Part shown: positions 53,068 through 60,949 of the stretch, one piece after another
How the letters are laid out: every line of letters starts with the position of its first letter
Position numbering within the stretch: the stretch's first letter is position 1
Origin: QWQI01 sp964608915
Lineage (GTDB): Bacteria > Planctomycetota > Planctomycetia > Isosphaerales > Isosphaeraceae
Direction: 5' to 3'
NCBI GenBank assembly: GCA_964608915.1
Contig: CAZSQA010000001.1
Span: forward strand, 186,001-250,000
DNA length: 64,000 bases
Program-made: the position numbers and the translations under genes
Notes under the pieces: generated by a model
What the model was told of the DNA's origin: nothing
Seen by the model: the letters and a program-made list of their open reading frames with translations, nothing else
The model's database searches: none

Positions 53068-53538
53068 TCAGATCTTCTCCTCGATCAGCGCCGGCATGCG
53101 GTCGCTGCGGGTCATCACCCGGTAATAATGAGTCGAAGGCTCGCAGATCATGTAGACCGATTCCACGCCCTGCTCGTCGGTCACCAGCAGCCCGTGCATT
53201 CCCTGACGCACCCGGAACCAGATCCCTTTCTCCAGGGCCAGTGTCGCCGGAATCCGCACCACGCCCGGCGCCGCACCCGCCCAACCACCCTGTTCCACCG
53301 TCGCCTTCCACGTCCAGCCTGTGCGGGGCAGGCATCGCGACCGACCCCGCCCATTGCCCCACCGCACCAGCTCCAGCCTGCCGTCCTTCATCACCGGCAG
53401 AACCGGCTCGCGGTCGTCATACAGAAACCGCACCTCCGCCTCCGTGCCCCCGCGCCGGTAGATCCGCCGCGAAACCTCCGGCCAGCAGTGCATCGCCAGC
53501 GGTATGTCGAAAAGTGCCAGAGCGATCCCCGAAGCCAT
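53068..53538 (-). CDS. Degenerate SRAP (YedK/HMCES)-like protein
   Basis: This 156-residue protein resembles the SOS-associated SRAP domain in outline. RLELVRWGNGRGRSRC parallels the family's 'l.l.rWGl.p.wa', RTGW and KGIWFRVRQGMHGLLV parallel its central part, and STHYYRVMTRSDRMPALIEE parallels 'f.ilTt.an......HdRMPvil'. But the N-terminal catalytic Cys2 is absent (it starts MASG), and the active-site His is Ser (SDRMP). SRAP proteins cross-link to abasic sites in DNA. If homologous, this copy has lost the chemistry. It lies 186 bp after the Y-family polymerase gene on the same strand, and SRAP and lesion-bypass polymerases often travel together. Confidence is moderate because no search was run. 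Confidence 0.5.
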   Translation of the reverse strand: MASGIALALFDIPLAMHCWPEVSRRIYRRGGTEAEVRFLYDDREPVLPVMKDGRLELVRWGNGRGRSRCLPRTGWTWKATVEQGGWAGAAPGVVRIPATLALEKGIWFRVRQGMHGLLVTDEQGVESVYMICEPSTHYYRVMTRSDRMPALIEEKI

Positions 53539-53724
53539 TGCCGTGAATCCTCTTACGACTCAATGTGAACGAAAGCGGACGCGGGCCGGCCGACGAGCCG
53601 GAAGCGTGAGCGACGGGCACGAATCCGGGCGATGGCTTTCTGCGGGCCGTCGCTTCCCTTTCTGGCTCGTTCGCGAAATCGTCGTTCATGCCCCCACCTC
53701 GTTCGCATGGCATCGCCCCTTTTC

Positions 53725-54954
53725 TCAAAAGCAGATCTTGCCCCGCACGTCGCAGATGTCATAGCCGTTGGCCCCGTCGTCGTAGATCGACTTCAGCGGC
53801 AGAGTGGCCCCGCTGCGCACCGCGAACCGGCCGATCCGCTCGTTGATCCGCTGCTTCACGTCGGCCACAGCCTCGGCCCGCGGGTCGTGCGGGCTGAACA
53901 GGCCGCCCTGGGCCGTATCCCGGTCGGTCAGATCCTCGGCGATCAGGTGCATGCGGTTCGCCGGATGCTTCGGCCGCCAGGCACGCCGCAGGCACGGCCG
54001 CAGGGCCTCCAGCAGCAGGTCGAAGCGGTCCGTCGGCACGGCCAGCCGCGTCTGCCCCTCGCCCGGAACGCCGTCCCGATAGCCCACCCACAAGGTCAGC
54101 TTGCCCGGCATCACCCGGTGATACCGCAGCTCCTCGATCAGCCGCTCCAGGTTCCGCACCAGCCAGGCGTAAAGCCGGTGCGGGTCGGCCGTCGATTCGC
54201 CCAGGCTGCCCCCGCGCGAAAGGGCCTTGTGCCGCGGTCGCGCGGAGTGAATTTCGCCCGTCGGCTCGCCGTTGAGTTCCCACCACAGCGCCTCGCCCGT
54301 GGCCGTCAGCAGCTTGCGCACCAGGCCGCGGTCGGCCCGGGCCAGATCCAGGCTGCTGGCGATACCCCACGGCAGCAGCCGCTTCGCGCGCCGTTTGGCG
54401 ATGCCCGAGATTTCCGTCACCGGCAGCCGGGCCAGCAGGTGTTCCTCGTGCTCCTTCTCCAGCACGGCTTTGGCGCCGAAGGGCTTGGCCGAGTCGGAAA
54501 TGAGCTTGGCCAGCGTGCGCGACCGCGCGATGCCGACCGTCACCGGCAGGTCGAGTTCCTCCAGGATCGCCTGCCGCATGGCTACAGCCAGATCCTGAAA
54601 CGACTGCCCGGGGCCCGGCTCGGCGACGAAGAAGAACTCGTCGATCGAGTAATACTCCACATGCCCCGACAGCCGCCGCATGACCTCCAGCATCGACCGC
54701 GACAGGGCCTCGTACCAGCGGAAGTCGCGTTTGACGTAAATTCCGTCCGGGCATTTCTGTACGGCATCCCAGATCGGCTCGCCCGTTTTCACGCCGGCGG
54801 CCTTCATCTCGTAGCTCTTGGCGATCACGCACGCGCCCTGGTTGCCCAGCACGCCGACAGGCTTGCCCTTGAGGAACGGGTCCCTCACCCGCTCCGCGGA
54901 GACATAGAAACAGTCGGCATCGAGATGGCCCACGGCCCTCTTGCGTGTGTACAT
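53725..54954 (-). CDS. Y-family DNA polymerase (UmuC/DinB-like)
   Basis: This 409-residue enzyme copies past DNA damage. The catalytic core begins RAVGHLDADCFYVSAERVRD, with the first metal-binding Asp. It then has GNQGACVIAKSYEMKAAGVK and VEYYSIDEFFFVAE, which holds the S-I-D-E metal site. The thumb/HhH region is VTEISGIAKRRAKRLLPWGI, and a little-finger domain follows. The start used is the ATG at 54954; a TTG 9 bp upstream is also in frame. The promoter ends 7 bp before the ATG, so the mRNA may be leaderless. Its promoter and first ~60 codons are duplicated at 55907-56160. A SRAP-like gene follows. Lesion-bypass function is inferred from the family. Confidence 0.92.
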   Translation of the reverse strand: MYTRKRAVGHLDADCFYVSAERVRDPFLKGKPVGVLGNQGACVIAKSYEMKAAGVKTGEPIWDAVQKCPDGIYVKRDFRWYEALSRSMLEVMRRLSGHVEYYSIDEFFFVAEPGPGQSFQDLAVAMRQAILEELDLPVTVGIARSRTLAKLISDSAKPFGAKAVLEKEHEEHLLARLPVTEISGIAKRRAKRLLPWGIASSLDLARADRGLVRKLLTATGEALWWELNGEPTGEIHSARPRHKALSRGGSLGESTADPHRLYAWLVRNLERLIEELRYHRVMPGKLTLWVGYRDGVPGEGQTRLAVPTDRFDLLLEALRPCLRRAWRPKHPANRMHLIAEDLTDRDTAQGGLFSPHDPRAEAVADVKQRINERIGRFAVRSGATLPLKSIYDDGANGYDICDVRGKICF

Positions 54955-55028
54955 GTCCACCAATATAGTGTACGTGCGGATTGTGTCAAGACTTGTACAG
55001 TATCGGACGAAAATGTGGGGGAGTTGAT
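54776..55028. repeat. Direct repeat copy A (polymerase promoter and 5' end)
   Basis: About 253 bp nearly identical to 55907-56160, in the same orientation, offset by 1131 bp. It contains the real polymerase start, its promoter and ~50 bp upstream. Divergence is only a few bases, such as GTGCGTACAC against GTGCGTACACT-type changes. Confidence 0.9.
54962..54989 (-). promoter_or_regulatory. Promoter of the Y-family polymerase gene
   Basis: On the minus strand, TTGACA (54989-54984) and TATATT (54967-54962) are 16 bp apart. The expected start site falls at or next to the ATG at 54954. The same elements recur in repeat copy B. Confidence 0.65.
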
Positions 55029-55168
55029 AGGCGCAGGTGGGAAAATGAACGATCGGTTCGAATCCGTGGCCTTCGGATGTTGGGGTGTAACCTTTGTCGA
55101 ATCGTGCGGTTTCGTCGCAGACTGCCGGTTTGATGGCGGCACCTGGATCGACGTGGTACGATGCATGA

Positions 55169-55654
55169 ATGAAGATGCGAATCTACGTCGAGACGACCGT
55201 GCCAAGCTACCTGGCGGCGTGGCCGAGCCGCGACTTGATCCGTGCGGCTCATCAGCAGATCACTCGCGAGTGGTGGGCGAAGCGTGGCGCGTTCGAGCTG
55301 TATACGTCACGGTTGGTCGTAAAGGAGTGCCAGGCCGGCGACTCGCAGGCCGCAGCGGATCGACTCGCGGTTTTGGCGGGAATCCCGCTTCTGGAGCAGG
55401 CCCCCGATGTCGCGGATCTGGCCGAGGCACTGGTTCAGAGAGTGCCATTGCCCGCGAAAGCGGCAGCGGACGCCCTTCATATCGCGGTCGCGGCGGTCAA
55501 TGGCATGGACTATCTGCTCACCTGGAACTGCACTCATATCGCCAACGTGACGTTGCGGTCCAGAATCGAAGCGGTATGCCGGGCAGCGGGATACGAACCG
55601 CCACTGATCTGCACCCCTGAGGAATTGCCGGTCGAGGAGAGCGACGATGCGTGA
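55169..55654 (+). CDS. PIN-domain protein, VapC-like toxin
   Basis: This 161-residue protein has a PIN-domain layout: MRIYVETTVPSYLAAWPSRD at the start (the family's first acidic residue, here Glu), LVVKECQAGDSQAAADRLAV, AAADALHIAVAAVNGMDYLL with the second acid, and TWNCTHIANVTLRSRIEAVC. PIN toxins such as VapC cut RNA with a divalent metal. The next gene overlaps its 3' end by 8 bp (ATGCGTGA), a typical toxin-antitoxin arrangement, though here the toxin comes first. The pair lies between two direct repeats of the polymerase gene's 5' end. Start at 55169 or 55175. Confidence 0.8.
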   Translation: MKMRIYVETTVPSYLAAWPSRDLIRAAHQQITREWWAKRGAFELYTSRLVVKECQAGDSQAAADRLAVLAGIPLLEQAPDVADLAEALVQRVPLPAKAAADALHIAVAAVNGMDYLLTWNCTHIANVTLRSRIEAVCRAAGYEPPLICTPEELPVEESDDA

Positions 55655-55883
55655 CGACGATGTGGTGCGACAGGTGCGAGAGGCGCGTGAAGCTTACGCA
55701 CAGTCGTTCGGGTACGACCTGAAGGCAATGGTGGCCGACTTGCGAAATCAGGACGACAAAGGCGATCGGCCAGTCGTACGGCTCGCCCCCCGCCGTCCGT
55801 CCGGTGCCGCATTCTCGCATGGTGAACCTGATCCGGCACTTCGACATGCCCGGTCCACCGCGAATGCGGAATCGGGTTCATAA
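55647..55883 (+). CDS. Small protein downstream of the PIN toxin, probable antitoxin
   Basis: This 78-residue protein starts MRDDDVVRQVREAREAYAQS and continues FGYDLKAMVADLRNQ. It is short, highly charged and helical, as are antitoxins paired with PIN toxins of this type. The family version, as I recall it, usually ends soon after VVRLAPRRP; this copy runs ~27 residues further, to just before repeat copy B at 55907. Its coding sequence overlaps the toxin gene by 8 bp, so the two are translationally coupled. Direct proof of antitoxin activity is lacking. Confidence 0.65.
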   Translation: MRDDDVVRQVREAREAYAQSFGYDLKAMVADLRNQDDKGDRPVVRLAPRRPSGAAFSHGEPDPALRHARSTANAESGS

Positions 55884-55906
55884 CGCTTCGATCGGAAACA
55901 GCGAAT

Positions 55907-56085
55907 GGCTCGCCCGTTTTCACGCCGGCGGCCTTCATCTCGTAGCTCTTGGCGATCACGCACGCGCCCTGGTTGCCCAGCACGCCGACAGGCTTGCCCT
56001 TGAGGAACGGGTCCCTCACCCGCTCCGCGGAGACATAGAAACAGTCAGCATCGAGATGGCCGACGGCCCTCTTGCCTGTGTCCAT
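55907..56085 (-). pseudogene. Truncated copy of the Y-family polymerase gene (5' end only)
   Basis: Reads MDTGKRAVGHLDADCFYVSA from the ATG at 56085 and matches the first ~60 codons of the intact polymerase almost exactly. The frame then leaves homology at 55907. The promoter copy upstream is intact, so it would drive transcription on the minus strand into the toxin-antitoxin region. Confidence 0.85.
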
Positions 56086-56160
56086 GTCCACCAATATAGT
56101 GTACGCACGGATTGTGTCAAGACTTGTACAGTATCGGACGAAAAAGTGCGGAGGGTTGAT
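55907..56160. repeat. Direct repeat copy B (polymerase promoter and 5' end)
   Basis: The second copy of the ~253-bp repeat described at 54776-55028. The two copies bracket the PIN toxin and its partner. Confidence 0.9.
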
Positions 56161-56325
56161 GGTTTACGAGAAAAGGGAATTTCGTCGCGGGGGCTTGCTT
56201 GAAGTCAGAACCGGGCACCGGTAGGATTTGTGTGCGGGCAGTGAAAAATGGCCTGCAAAGAAAGTTCGGACGGATGTACGTCAGCCGATTGATAGTTGAA
56301 CGAACTCAAGGGGATACGATCGAAA

Positions 56326-56766
56326 ATGTCGAATCTTGATCCATCGCCGGAATCTTCGGGTGTCGCCGCCGACGAAACCGTCCGATCCGAAATCGCGACA
56401 GTCATTTCCGGGCAGAAAAGGCTGCTCTATTCGATACTGTCCTATTTTTTCGCGGCACCGCTCTTGATATCCGCGACGGCGTTTCTTGACGAGACAGACG
56501 GGAAGCTGGTCCCCACACCTCCGTTTTTGGCCCTGGTGGCGTTGGCATTCCTTGTGGTGCTGGCATCGGTCTTCGGAGCGAGTACGGGGATTTTTCGCAT
56601 GGGCCGCGTGCTTTACCCCGGGCTTTCGCGATATCTCTATGCGATCGGCGTGTGGATTCCGGTTCCCCTCATCGGATTGCTCGTCATGTTCGCCGCGAAT
56701 TCCAGTGCGACAGGGTTCTTGCGGGCCCACGGAATCAAAGTCGGCTTCATGGGGGCTAAGCGGTGA
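56326..56766 (+). CDS. Small membrane protein, hypothetical
   Basis: This 146-residue protein of unknown function has a polar N-terminus (MSNLDPSPESSGVAADETVR) and then three hydrophobic helices: LLYSILSYFFAAPLLISATA, PFLALVALAFLVVLASVFGA and YLYAIGVWIPVPLIGLLVMF. The topology would place a short loop with DETDGK outside. No family motif is recognised. The ATG at 56326 was chosen over an upstream TTG (56296). Base use is less GC-biased than the flanking housekeeping regions. It lies ~166 bp beyond repeat copy B. Confidence 0.6.
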   Translation: MSNLDPSPESSGVAADETVRSEIATVISGQKRLLYSILSYFFAAPLLISATAFLDETDGKLVPTPPFLALVALAFLVVLASVFGASTGIFRMGRVLYPGLSRYLYAIGVWIPVPLIGLLVMFAANSSATGFLRAHGIKVGFMGAKR

Positions 56767-56997
56767 TCATCAGAGATTTCGAAAAGGAACCGAGAGAACG
56801 AAATCCTGGGATCGGCGGACGGGCTGCATTTGACTCGCGGCCGTTCGCCGGGCAAGGATTTTTCGCTCCCTTCGAACAAGCATGGAAACGATCAGGTTCA
56901 TGATGATCGCTGTTCATGATTGCATATGAGAGTTTTCAGGCTTCGATGAGTTTCGTCTCCGGGATCGAACGAAACAGCCGTATCGGACGGATATCCA

Positions 56998-57429
56998 GTG
57001 AGCCGAAATGCGGATGAGGCTTTCGATCCGCTGAAATTGGCATGCGTTTGCGGGAGTCCGGCGTTGTCGAGTTTCAGTTGCAATTGTGGTGCCGTTGTCC
57101 GCGATGAGGACGCTCCGGCTTCGTCAATCGTGGCTTATCCACAGCCTGTACTCAACTCGATCGAGTCCCGCATCGCGAAAACGATCGCCGATTTCCTCGC
57201 GACCGGAGAAGGTCCAGCCCGTGCCGACTGGATCGCTGTCTACTTCGACACGGGTTATCTGGCGGACGAGCCGGACGAGATGGTCATCGAAGATATCGTC
57301 ACACGTGAGCTGAACGATGGATTCGAAGCCATGTTTCGGTGCCCGTCCTGCGATCGTCTCTGGGTCTTCGATCGTACGAGCGATCAGTGGATTTCCTATC
57401 GAGTTGAGCGCGGCCAGGCATGCCCGTGA
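56998..57429 (+). CDS. Hypothetical protein with two cysteine clusters
   Basis: I do not recognise this 143-residue protein. It starts with GTG (MSRNADEAFDPLKLACVCGS) and has a CxCG...CxCG-like pair near the N-terminus and CPSCDRLW near residue 115. The four-cysteine arrangement suggests zinc binding. The middle (RIAKTIADFLATGEGPARAD, GYLADEPDEMVIEDIVTREL) is helical and acidic. The GTG follows GGACGGAT, a good ribosome-binding site. It is the first of several small genes of unknown function in 56-59.5 kb. Confidence 0.5.
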   Translation: MSRNADEAFDPLKLACVCGSPALSSFSCNCGAVVRDEDAPASSIVAYPQPVLNSIESRIAKTIADFLATGEGPARADWIAVYFDTGYLADEPDEMVIEDIVTRELNDGFEAMFRCPSCDRLWVFDRTSDQWISYRVERGQACP

Positions 57430-57744
57430 AGCGGATATCCTGCGTCGATCGAATGGAACGAGCGATACCGGTCCAGGTGAGGATTTCGAAATCGAATATG
57501 TGCAGTGGCACAAAATGGCTTCAATAAAATTGCCGTATCGATTCACGAATGGTCAAAGTTGTGATCATGGTGTCATGAAATACGCCTTTTCGCCTTGTGT
57601 AGGCCCGCGTGGTTGTGGAGAATTTGCGGGCGAACGACCCGAATACAATGCCCTCGTACGCGAAGCGAAAGAGGCCCATTCGATTTCAAGCGGTCCTGGT
57701 GATCAGGTTGACACTGTCGATCGAAGAGTCTTCTCCGCCATTCT
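57430..57744. other. Gap with no confident gene
   Basis: A frame across 57317-57781 overlaps the preceding gene in another frame and has weak features. I do not accept it as a gene. No terminator or promoter is clear. Confidence 0.45.
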
Positions 57745-58512
57745 ATGCCGACGTTCAAGATCCGAGATGAAATCGCCATGATCGTATTCCTCATCCGCAG
57801 AACTGACGGTGAATGGTTCGAGTTTCCGCGCGATTCGGACCCTTATCGACCGATCGACATTGCCTATCGGCGAATCGAATCGGACAGCGTGGAAATGATC
57901 GAGGTCGACGGTTGCAGGATTTCGTTCTCATTCGAGGACCCTGGAATTCAAGTCACTTTCGAAGGAGAAATCTCCGAAAGCCGGGCGATGGATGTCGCGA
58001 AAGAGATTCAACAGCGAATCGAACAAGCCAGTGGCCAGACTGCGGAAACGATTCAGATTTCTGGCGGAGAACCGACAACCGAAAGCGAACTGATGTGGTT
58101 GAACGAACATCGAATGAAGTTCGAACGCGAGGCATTTCCTATGTTTACTTTCCGCACAGCTATCATTTGGATCGGCGGCATTCTCGGTCTCTGGCTCACG
58201 TTCGACGGCGCGCGGGCGCTGGTCACGGGCGAATACGTCACGCCGAAAGCCGGGCCCCATGCCGGGCAGCTCGGGCCGTGGGCCGGCATTGTGCGGGCCC
58301 TGGGGCTCGAACCCAAATCGACGGCCGTCAAATGCGTGCATGTGATGCTGGGGCTCGCGTGGCTGGTTTCGCTGGCCGGGTTTGCGCTTCGGGCCAACTG
58401 GGGGCGGTCGGCACTCATGGTCTGTTCGGTCGCCAGCCTCTGGTATCTGCCGGTCGGAACGGTCATCGGGGGCGTGATCCTGGCGATTTTATCGACCGCC
58501 CTGCGGCGTTGA
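57745..58512 (+). CDS. Two-part hypothetical protein: soluble N-half fused to a small membrane protein
   Basis: This 255-residue protein has two dissimilar halves. Residues 1-130 are soluble and acidic (PYRPIDIAYRRIESDSVEMI, QVTFEGEISESRAMDVAKEI) with AT-richer codons. From MFTFRTAIIWIGGILGLWLT (about 131) it is a four-helix membrane protein with GPWAGIVRALGLEPKSTAVK in a loop and very GC-rich codons. The second half looks like a free-standing planctomycete membrane protein starting at that Met. So this may be a fusion, or two genes read together. Start could be 57745 or ATG 57778. Confidence 0.55.
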   Translation: MPTFKIRDEIAMIVFLIRRTDGEWFEFPRDSDPYRPIDIAYRRIESDSVEMIEVDGCRISFSFEDPGIQVTFEGEISESRAMDVAKEIQQRIEQASGQTAETIQISGGEPTTESELMWLNEHRMKFEREAFPMFTFRTAIIWIGGILGLWLTFDGARALVTGEYVTPKAGPHAGQLGPWAGIVRALGLEPKSTAVKCVHVMLGLAWLVSLAGFALRANWGRSALMVCSVASLWYLPVGTVIGGVILAILSTALRR

Positions 58513-58679
58513 TCGATCGCGCCCATTGACTCCGGACCGGTTCGGCGCGATGATCGAACCGAATGCCGTTGCACATCGCGAACAATACGCGCGGCGAATT
58601 CAGCCGAGTCCGGTTCGAGCTTCCGAAATCCCGGCATCGAACGCATCGAAACCTCTCCATTTCGAAAGGGCCGCTTCAG

Positions 58680-59084
58680 ATGAAACTCGCTTCGATCGTG
58701 TCCGTGTGCCTGATCGTTTCGACCGGTATGGCTTTGCAAGCCCATGAGGCGGTTACCTGCGAGATCGCGCTTGTCACCACGGCCGAAAACCCGGCCGAGG
58801 AGGTCAAAGCGATCATCAAGAAAATGATCGTCCTGATCGAAGCCGGCAAAACGCTCGAACTGCTCGAGAAATACACCGACGTGCCTGCTGAAGCTCGTGT
58901 GATGGTCGCCGAGCGGATCGAAAAGGAAAAGCTGGACCAAATGAAGGATTTTCTGGGTCGGGCGGTTCGAATGACGCCGAAAGTTACGGACGACGGCAAA
59001 ACCGTCATCTTCGAAAACGACGAATTCCCCCGGCCGATGAAATTCCTGAAATCGGGCGAAAACTGGATCATGAAAGACAAGTGA
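58680..59084 (+). CDS. Secreted hypothetical protein
   Basis: This 134-residue protein has a signal peptide (MKLASIVSVCLIVSTGMALQ) and a mature part with a helical stretch (VKAIIKKMIVLIEAGKTLEL) and then TDDGKTVIFENDEFPRPMKF. The tail resembles small planctomycete secreted proteins with a 'fl..y.....v...i.....' pattern that act in unknown envelope processes. No catalytic motif is visible. The ATG at 58680 was preferred to an upstream in-frame Met because the signal peptide begins there. It lies 167 bp after the two-part gene on the same strand. Confidence 0.65.
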   Translation: MKLASIVSVCLIVSTGMALQAHEAVTCEIALVTTAENPAEEVKAIIKKMIVLIEAGKTLELLEKYTDVPAEARVMVAERIEKEKLDQMKDFLGRAVRMTPKVTDDGKTVIFENDEFPRPMKFLKSGENWIMKDK

Positions 59085-59153
59085 GACACTCCAATGGGAG
59101 AACCGCAAACCTGACGAACTTCGGGGCAATCTCATTAGGAAAGAGACATCGAA

Positions 59154-59465
59154 ATGAAGTCGAAATGGTTGCCTCGATCTTTCGTTCATCGATTCCGGAA
59201 CCGCCGCATGGCCTCGATCCTGGCGATCGTCCTGCTGTCATACATCGGATCTTATCTTCGGATTCGGGCTCGGGCCATGGCTGAGGCCGAGGAATATGGG
59301 CTCGCCGGGTTGCTCTACGTCCCGTTCGAATATGCGAAAGCTCGTGAAGATCTGACGATGCATCATGTGCTCTCAGTGCTTTACGCACCAATGAATCTCA
59401 TCGACCAGCAAGTGTTCGGTGGGCAATACCCCCTGGATTGCATCATTTGGAGATTGAGCGGATAA
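59154..59465 (+). CDS. Small membrane protein, hypothetical
   Basis: This 103-residue protein has a very basic N-terminus (MKSKWLPRSFVHRFRNRRMA) and one transmembrane helix (ILAIVLLSYIGSYLRI). The remainder (EYGLAGLLYVPFEYAKARED, then VLSVLYAPMNLIDQQVFGGQ) is amphipathic. An AGGAAAGAG site precedes the ATG by about 7 nt, which supports translation. It lies 69 bp after the previous small gene. The function is unknown. Confidence 0.55.
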   Translation: MKSKWLPRSFVHRFRNRRMASILAIVLLSYIGSYLRIRARAMAEAEEYGLAGLLYVPFEYAKAREDLTMHHVLSVLYAPMNLIDQQVFGGQYPLDCIIWRLSG

Positions 59466-59513
59466 CATGTTCATGCAATTCAGTAGTCCTCGAAGGATTC
59501 GGAGCCGACCCGG

Positions 59514-60779
59514 ATGACACGTATCGAACGATCTCTTCGGATGATCTTCATGGCGATGGCCATGATCGGAATCGTGACGGCATCGGCGGCGGAGCACGTC
59601 ATACGTCCCGGCGATGTCCCGCAGCCGATCCTCGACAAAGCCGCCCCTGGTGACCGGATCGTCTTTCTGCCGGGCCTGCATCGCCACGGGCTCGGTAAGC
59701 ACAGGTCGATGGTTTACGTCGACAAGCCGGTCGAAATCGAATTGAAATCCGGAGCGGTTCTGAAACTGGCCACGGGAGAGACGAAAATCGAACCGATCGG
59801 CGAAATCACGACCGATCAGGATTCGGGCAAGAAGCTCGACGACCTGGAAATCGGCGGCCATTTCGAAATCGCCGGAACCGGAGTGGATGGCCCGGAAGCC
59901 TACGGGGCGACGATCTACACGATCGTCATCGACAGCGAAGGATCAGGCGAAACGCCGGACTCGTTCGCCTGGGGCGATGGCCGCATCTTCGAAACTCCGC
60001 ATAGGAACGTGCCGATCACGGGTGTCTGGCAGGAACTGAGCAGGGGGGTCAAGGTGCGATTTCGAAACCGTACAGGGCACAGCGTCCGCAGCCTCTGGTT
60101 CGTGTCGTACGACGGCCCGGAAGCCTACGGCATTCGAATCGGTCATGGAACGCAAAAGGATTATGTGGAAAATGTCCGCATCATCGGCGCCGGTTCGATC
60201 GACATGACCGCTTCCGCGAACGCTCAGCCGAGCGGGCTCGTCAAGAATATCAATGCATGCGTGCTCATTCATGGCCGGGTGCGGAACGTGCGTGTCGAGG
60301 GCATCACGATGACCGACACGATGAGGTCCGTGATGGCGTACGGCGAGCATTCGGGAGAAATGCTGCCGGGCGGAAAAGTCGGCCCGGGCGAATCGTTCGA
60401 TGTCGAGAATGTCGTCGTCGAGCGGACACGCACGATAAACCCTCGCGGTGCCGGATATCTGTTCGGTCATCCATCGCACCGGGGGCGGATTCGGAACGTC
60501 AAATGCAACCGGAATGACATGAAGACGGGAATGACTGCGATCGAGCCGAATTTCGAACTTGACGGCTACGAAGTCATCGGCAACGTGATCGAGAGTGAAG
60601 GGCAGGCGATCCACTGCTGGCGGTATTCGAAGAATGGCGTGATCGCTGACAATCTTCGTGTGTTCGACGTGTCGGGCAAGCCGGTCGTCGTCGTCAATTC
60701 GCCGCGAGGCTGGGACCCGCCCGAACCGCCGGTGCAGCGGAACAACCGGAATCATCTTTCCGGCCCCGTCGAAAAGTGA
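59514..60779 (+). CDS. Secreted right-handed beta-helix protein (pectate-lyase-like fold)
   Basis: This 421-residue protein has a signal sequence (FMAMAMIGIVTASAA) and then sequence that reads as a right-handed parallel beta-helix. It opens HVIRPGDVPQPILDKAAPGD RIVFLPGLHR, the planctomycete equivalent of 'v..Gd.iqaAid.A.pGd.v.v.pG'. Rungs such as KDYVENVRIIGAGSIDM, RVRNVRVEGITMTDTMRSVM and FDVENVVVERTRTINPRGAG follow. These folds occur in polysaccharide lyases and hydrolases, so a carbohydrate substrate is likely, but no catalytic set can be confirmed by eye. It stands alone on the plus strand. Confidence 0.78.
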   Translation: MTRIERSLRMIFMAMAMIGIVTASAAEHVIRPGDVPQPILDKAAPGDRIVFLPGLHRHGLGKHRSMVYVDKPVEIELKSGAVLKLATGETKIEPIGEITTDQDSGKKLDDLEIGGHFEIAGTGVDGPEAYGATIYTIVIDSEGSGETPDSFAWGDGRIFETPHRNVPITGVWQELSRGVKVRFRNRTGHSVRSLWFVSYDGPEAYGIRIGHGTQKDYVENVRIIGAGSIDMTASANAQPSGLVKNINACVLIHGRVRNVRVEGITMTDTMRSVMAYGEHSGEMLPGGKVGPGESFDVENVVVERTRTINPRGAGYLFGHPSHRGRIRNVKCNRNDMKTGMTAIEPNFELDGYEVIGNVIESEGQAIHCWRYSKNGVIADNLRVFDVSGKPVVVVNSPRGWDPPEPPVQRNNRNHLSGPVEK

Positions 60780-60949
60780 TTCGAAGGTGAAGTGTCGCCA
60801 CGTTTCGGAGTATCGCCAGCCACGTTACTTTTCGTGAACTTTCGGGTAGAATGAACTCGTCAAGTGCTTGCCGATAACGCATGCCGTTGCGATCATAATC
60901 GAACTTGAGCGCTTCCCCGTTCGTGCGAATCGAGGTCAGGAGTCGACCG

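Noticed and set aside
54950..55010. A possible LexA/SOS box upstream of the polymerase gene
   Set aside because: CTGT and ACAG-like pieces and GTACAC repeats occur, but neither the E. coli (CTGTN8ACAG) nor the GAACN4GTTC type fits, and the planctomycete motif is not known to me well enough.
57317..57781. A 154-codon frame overlapping two neighbours
   Set aside because: It overlaps the Cys-cluster gene in another frame, has no start signal, and shows no protein-like pattern.
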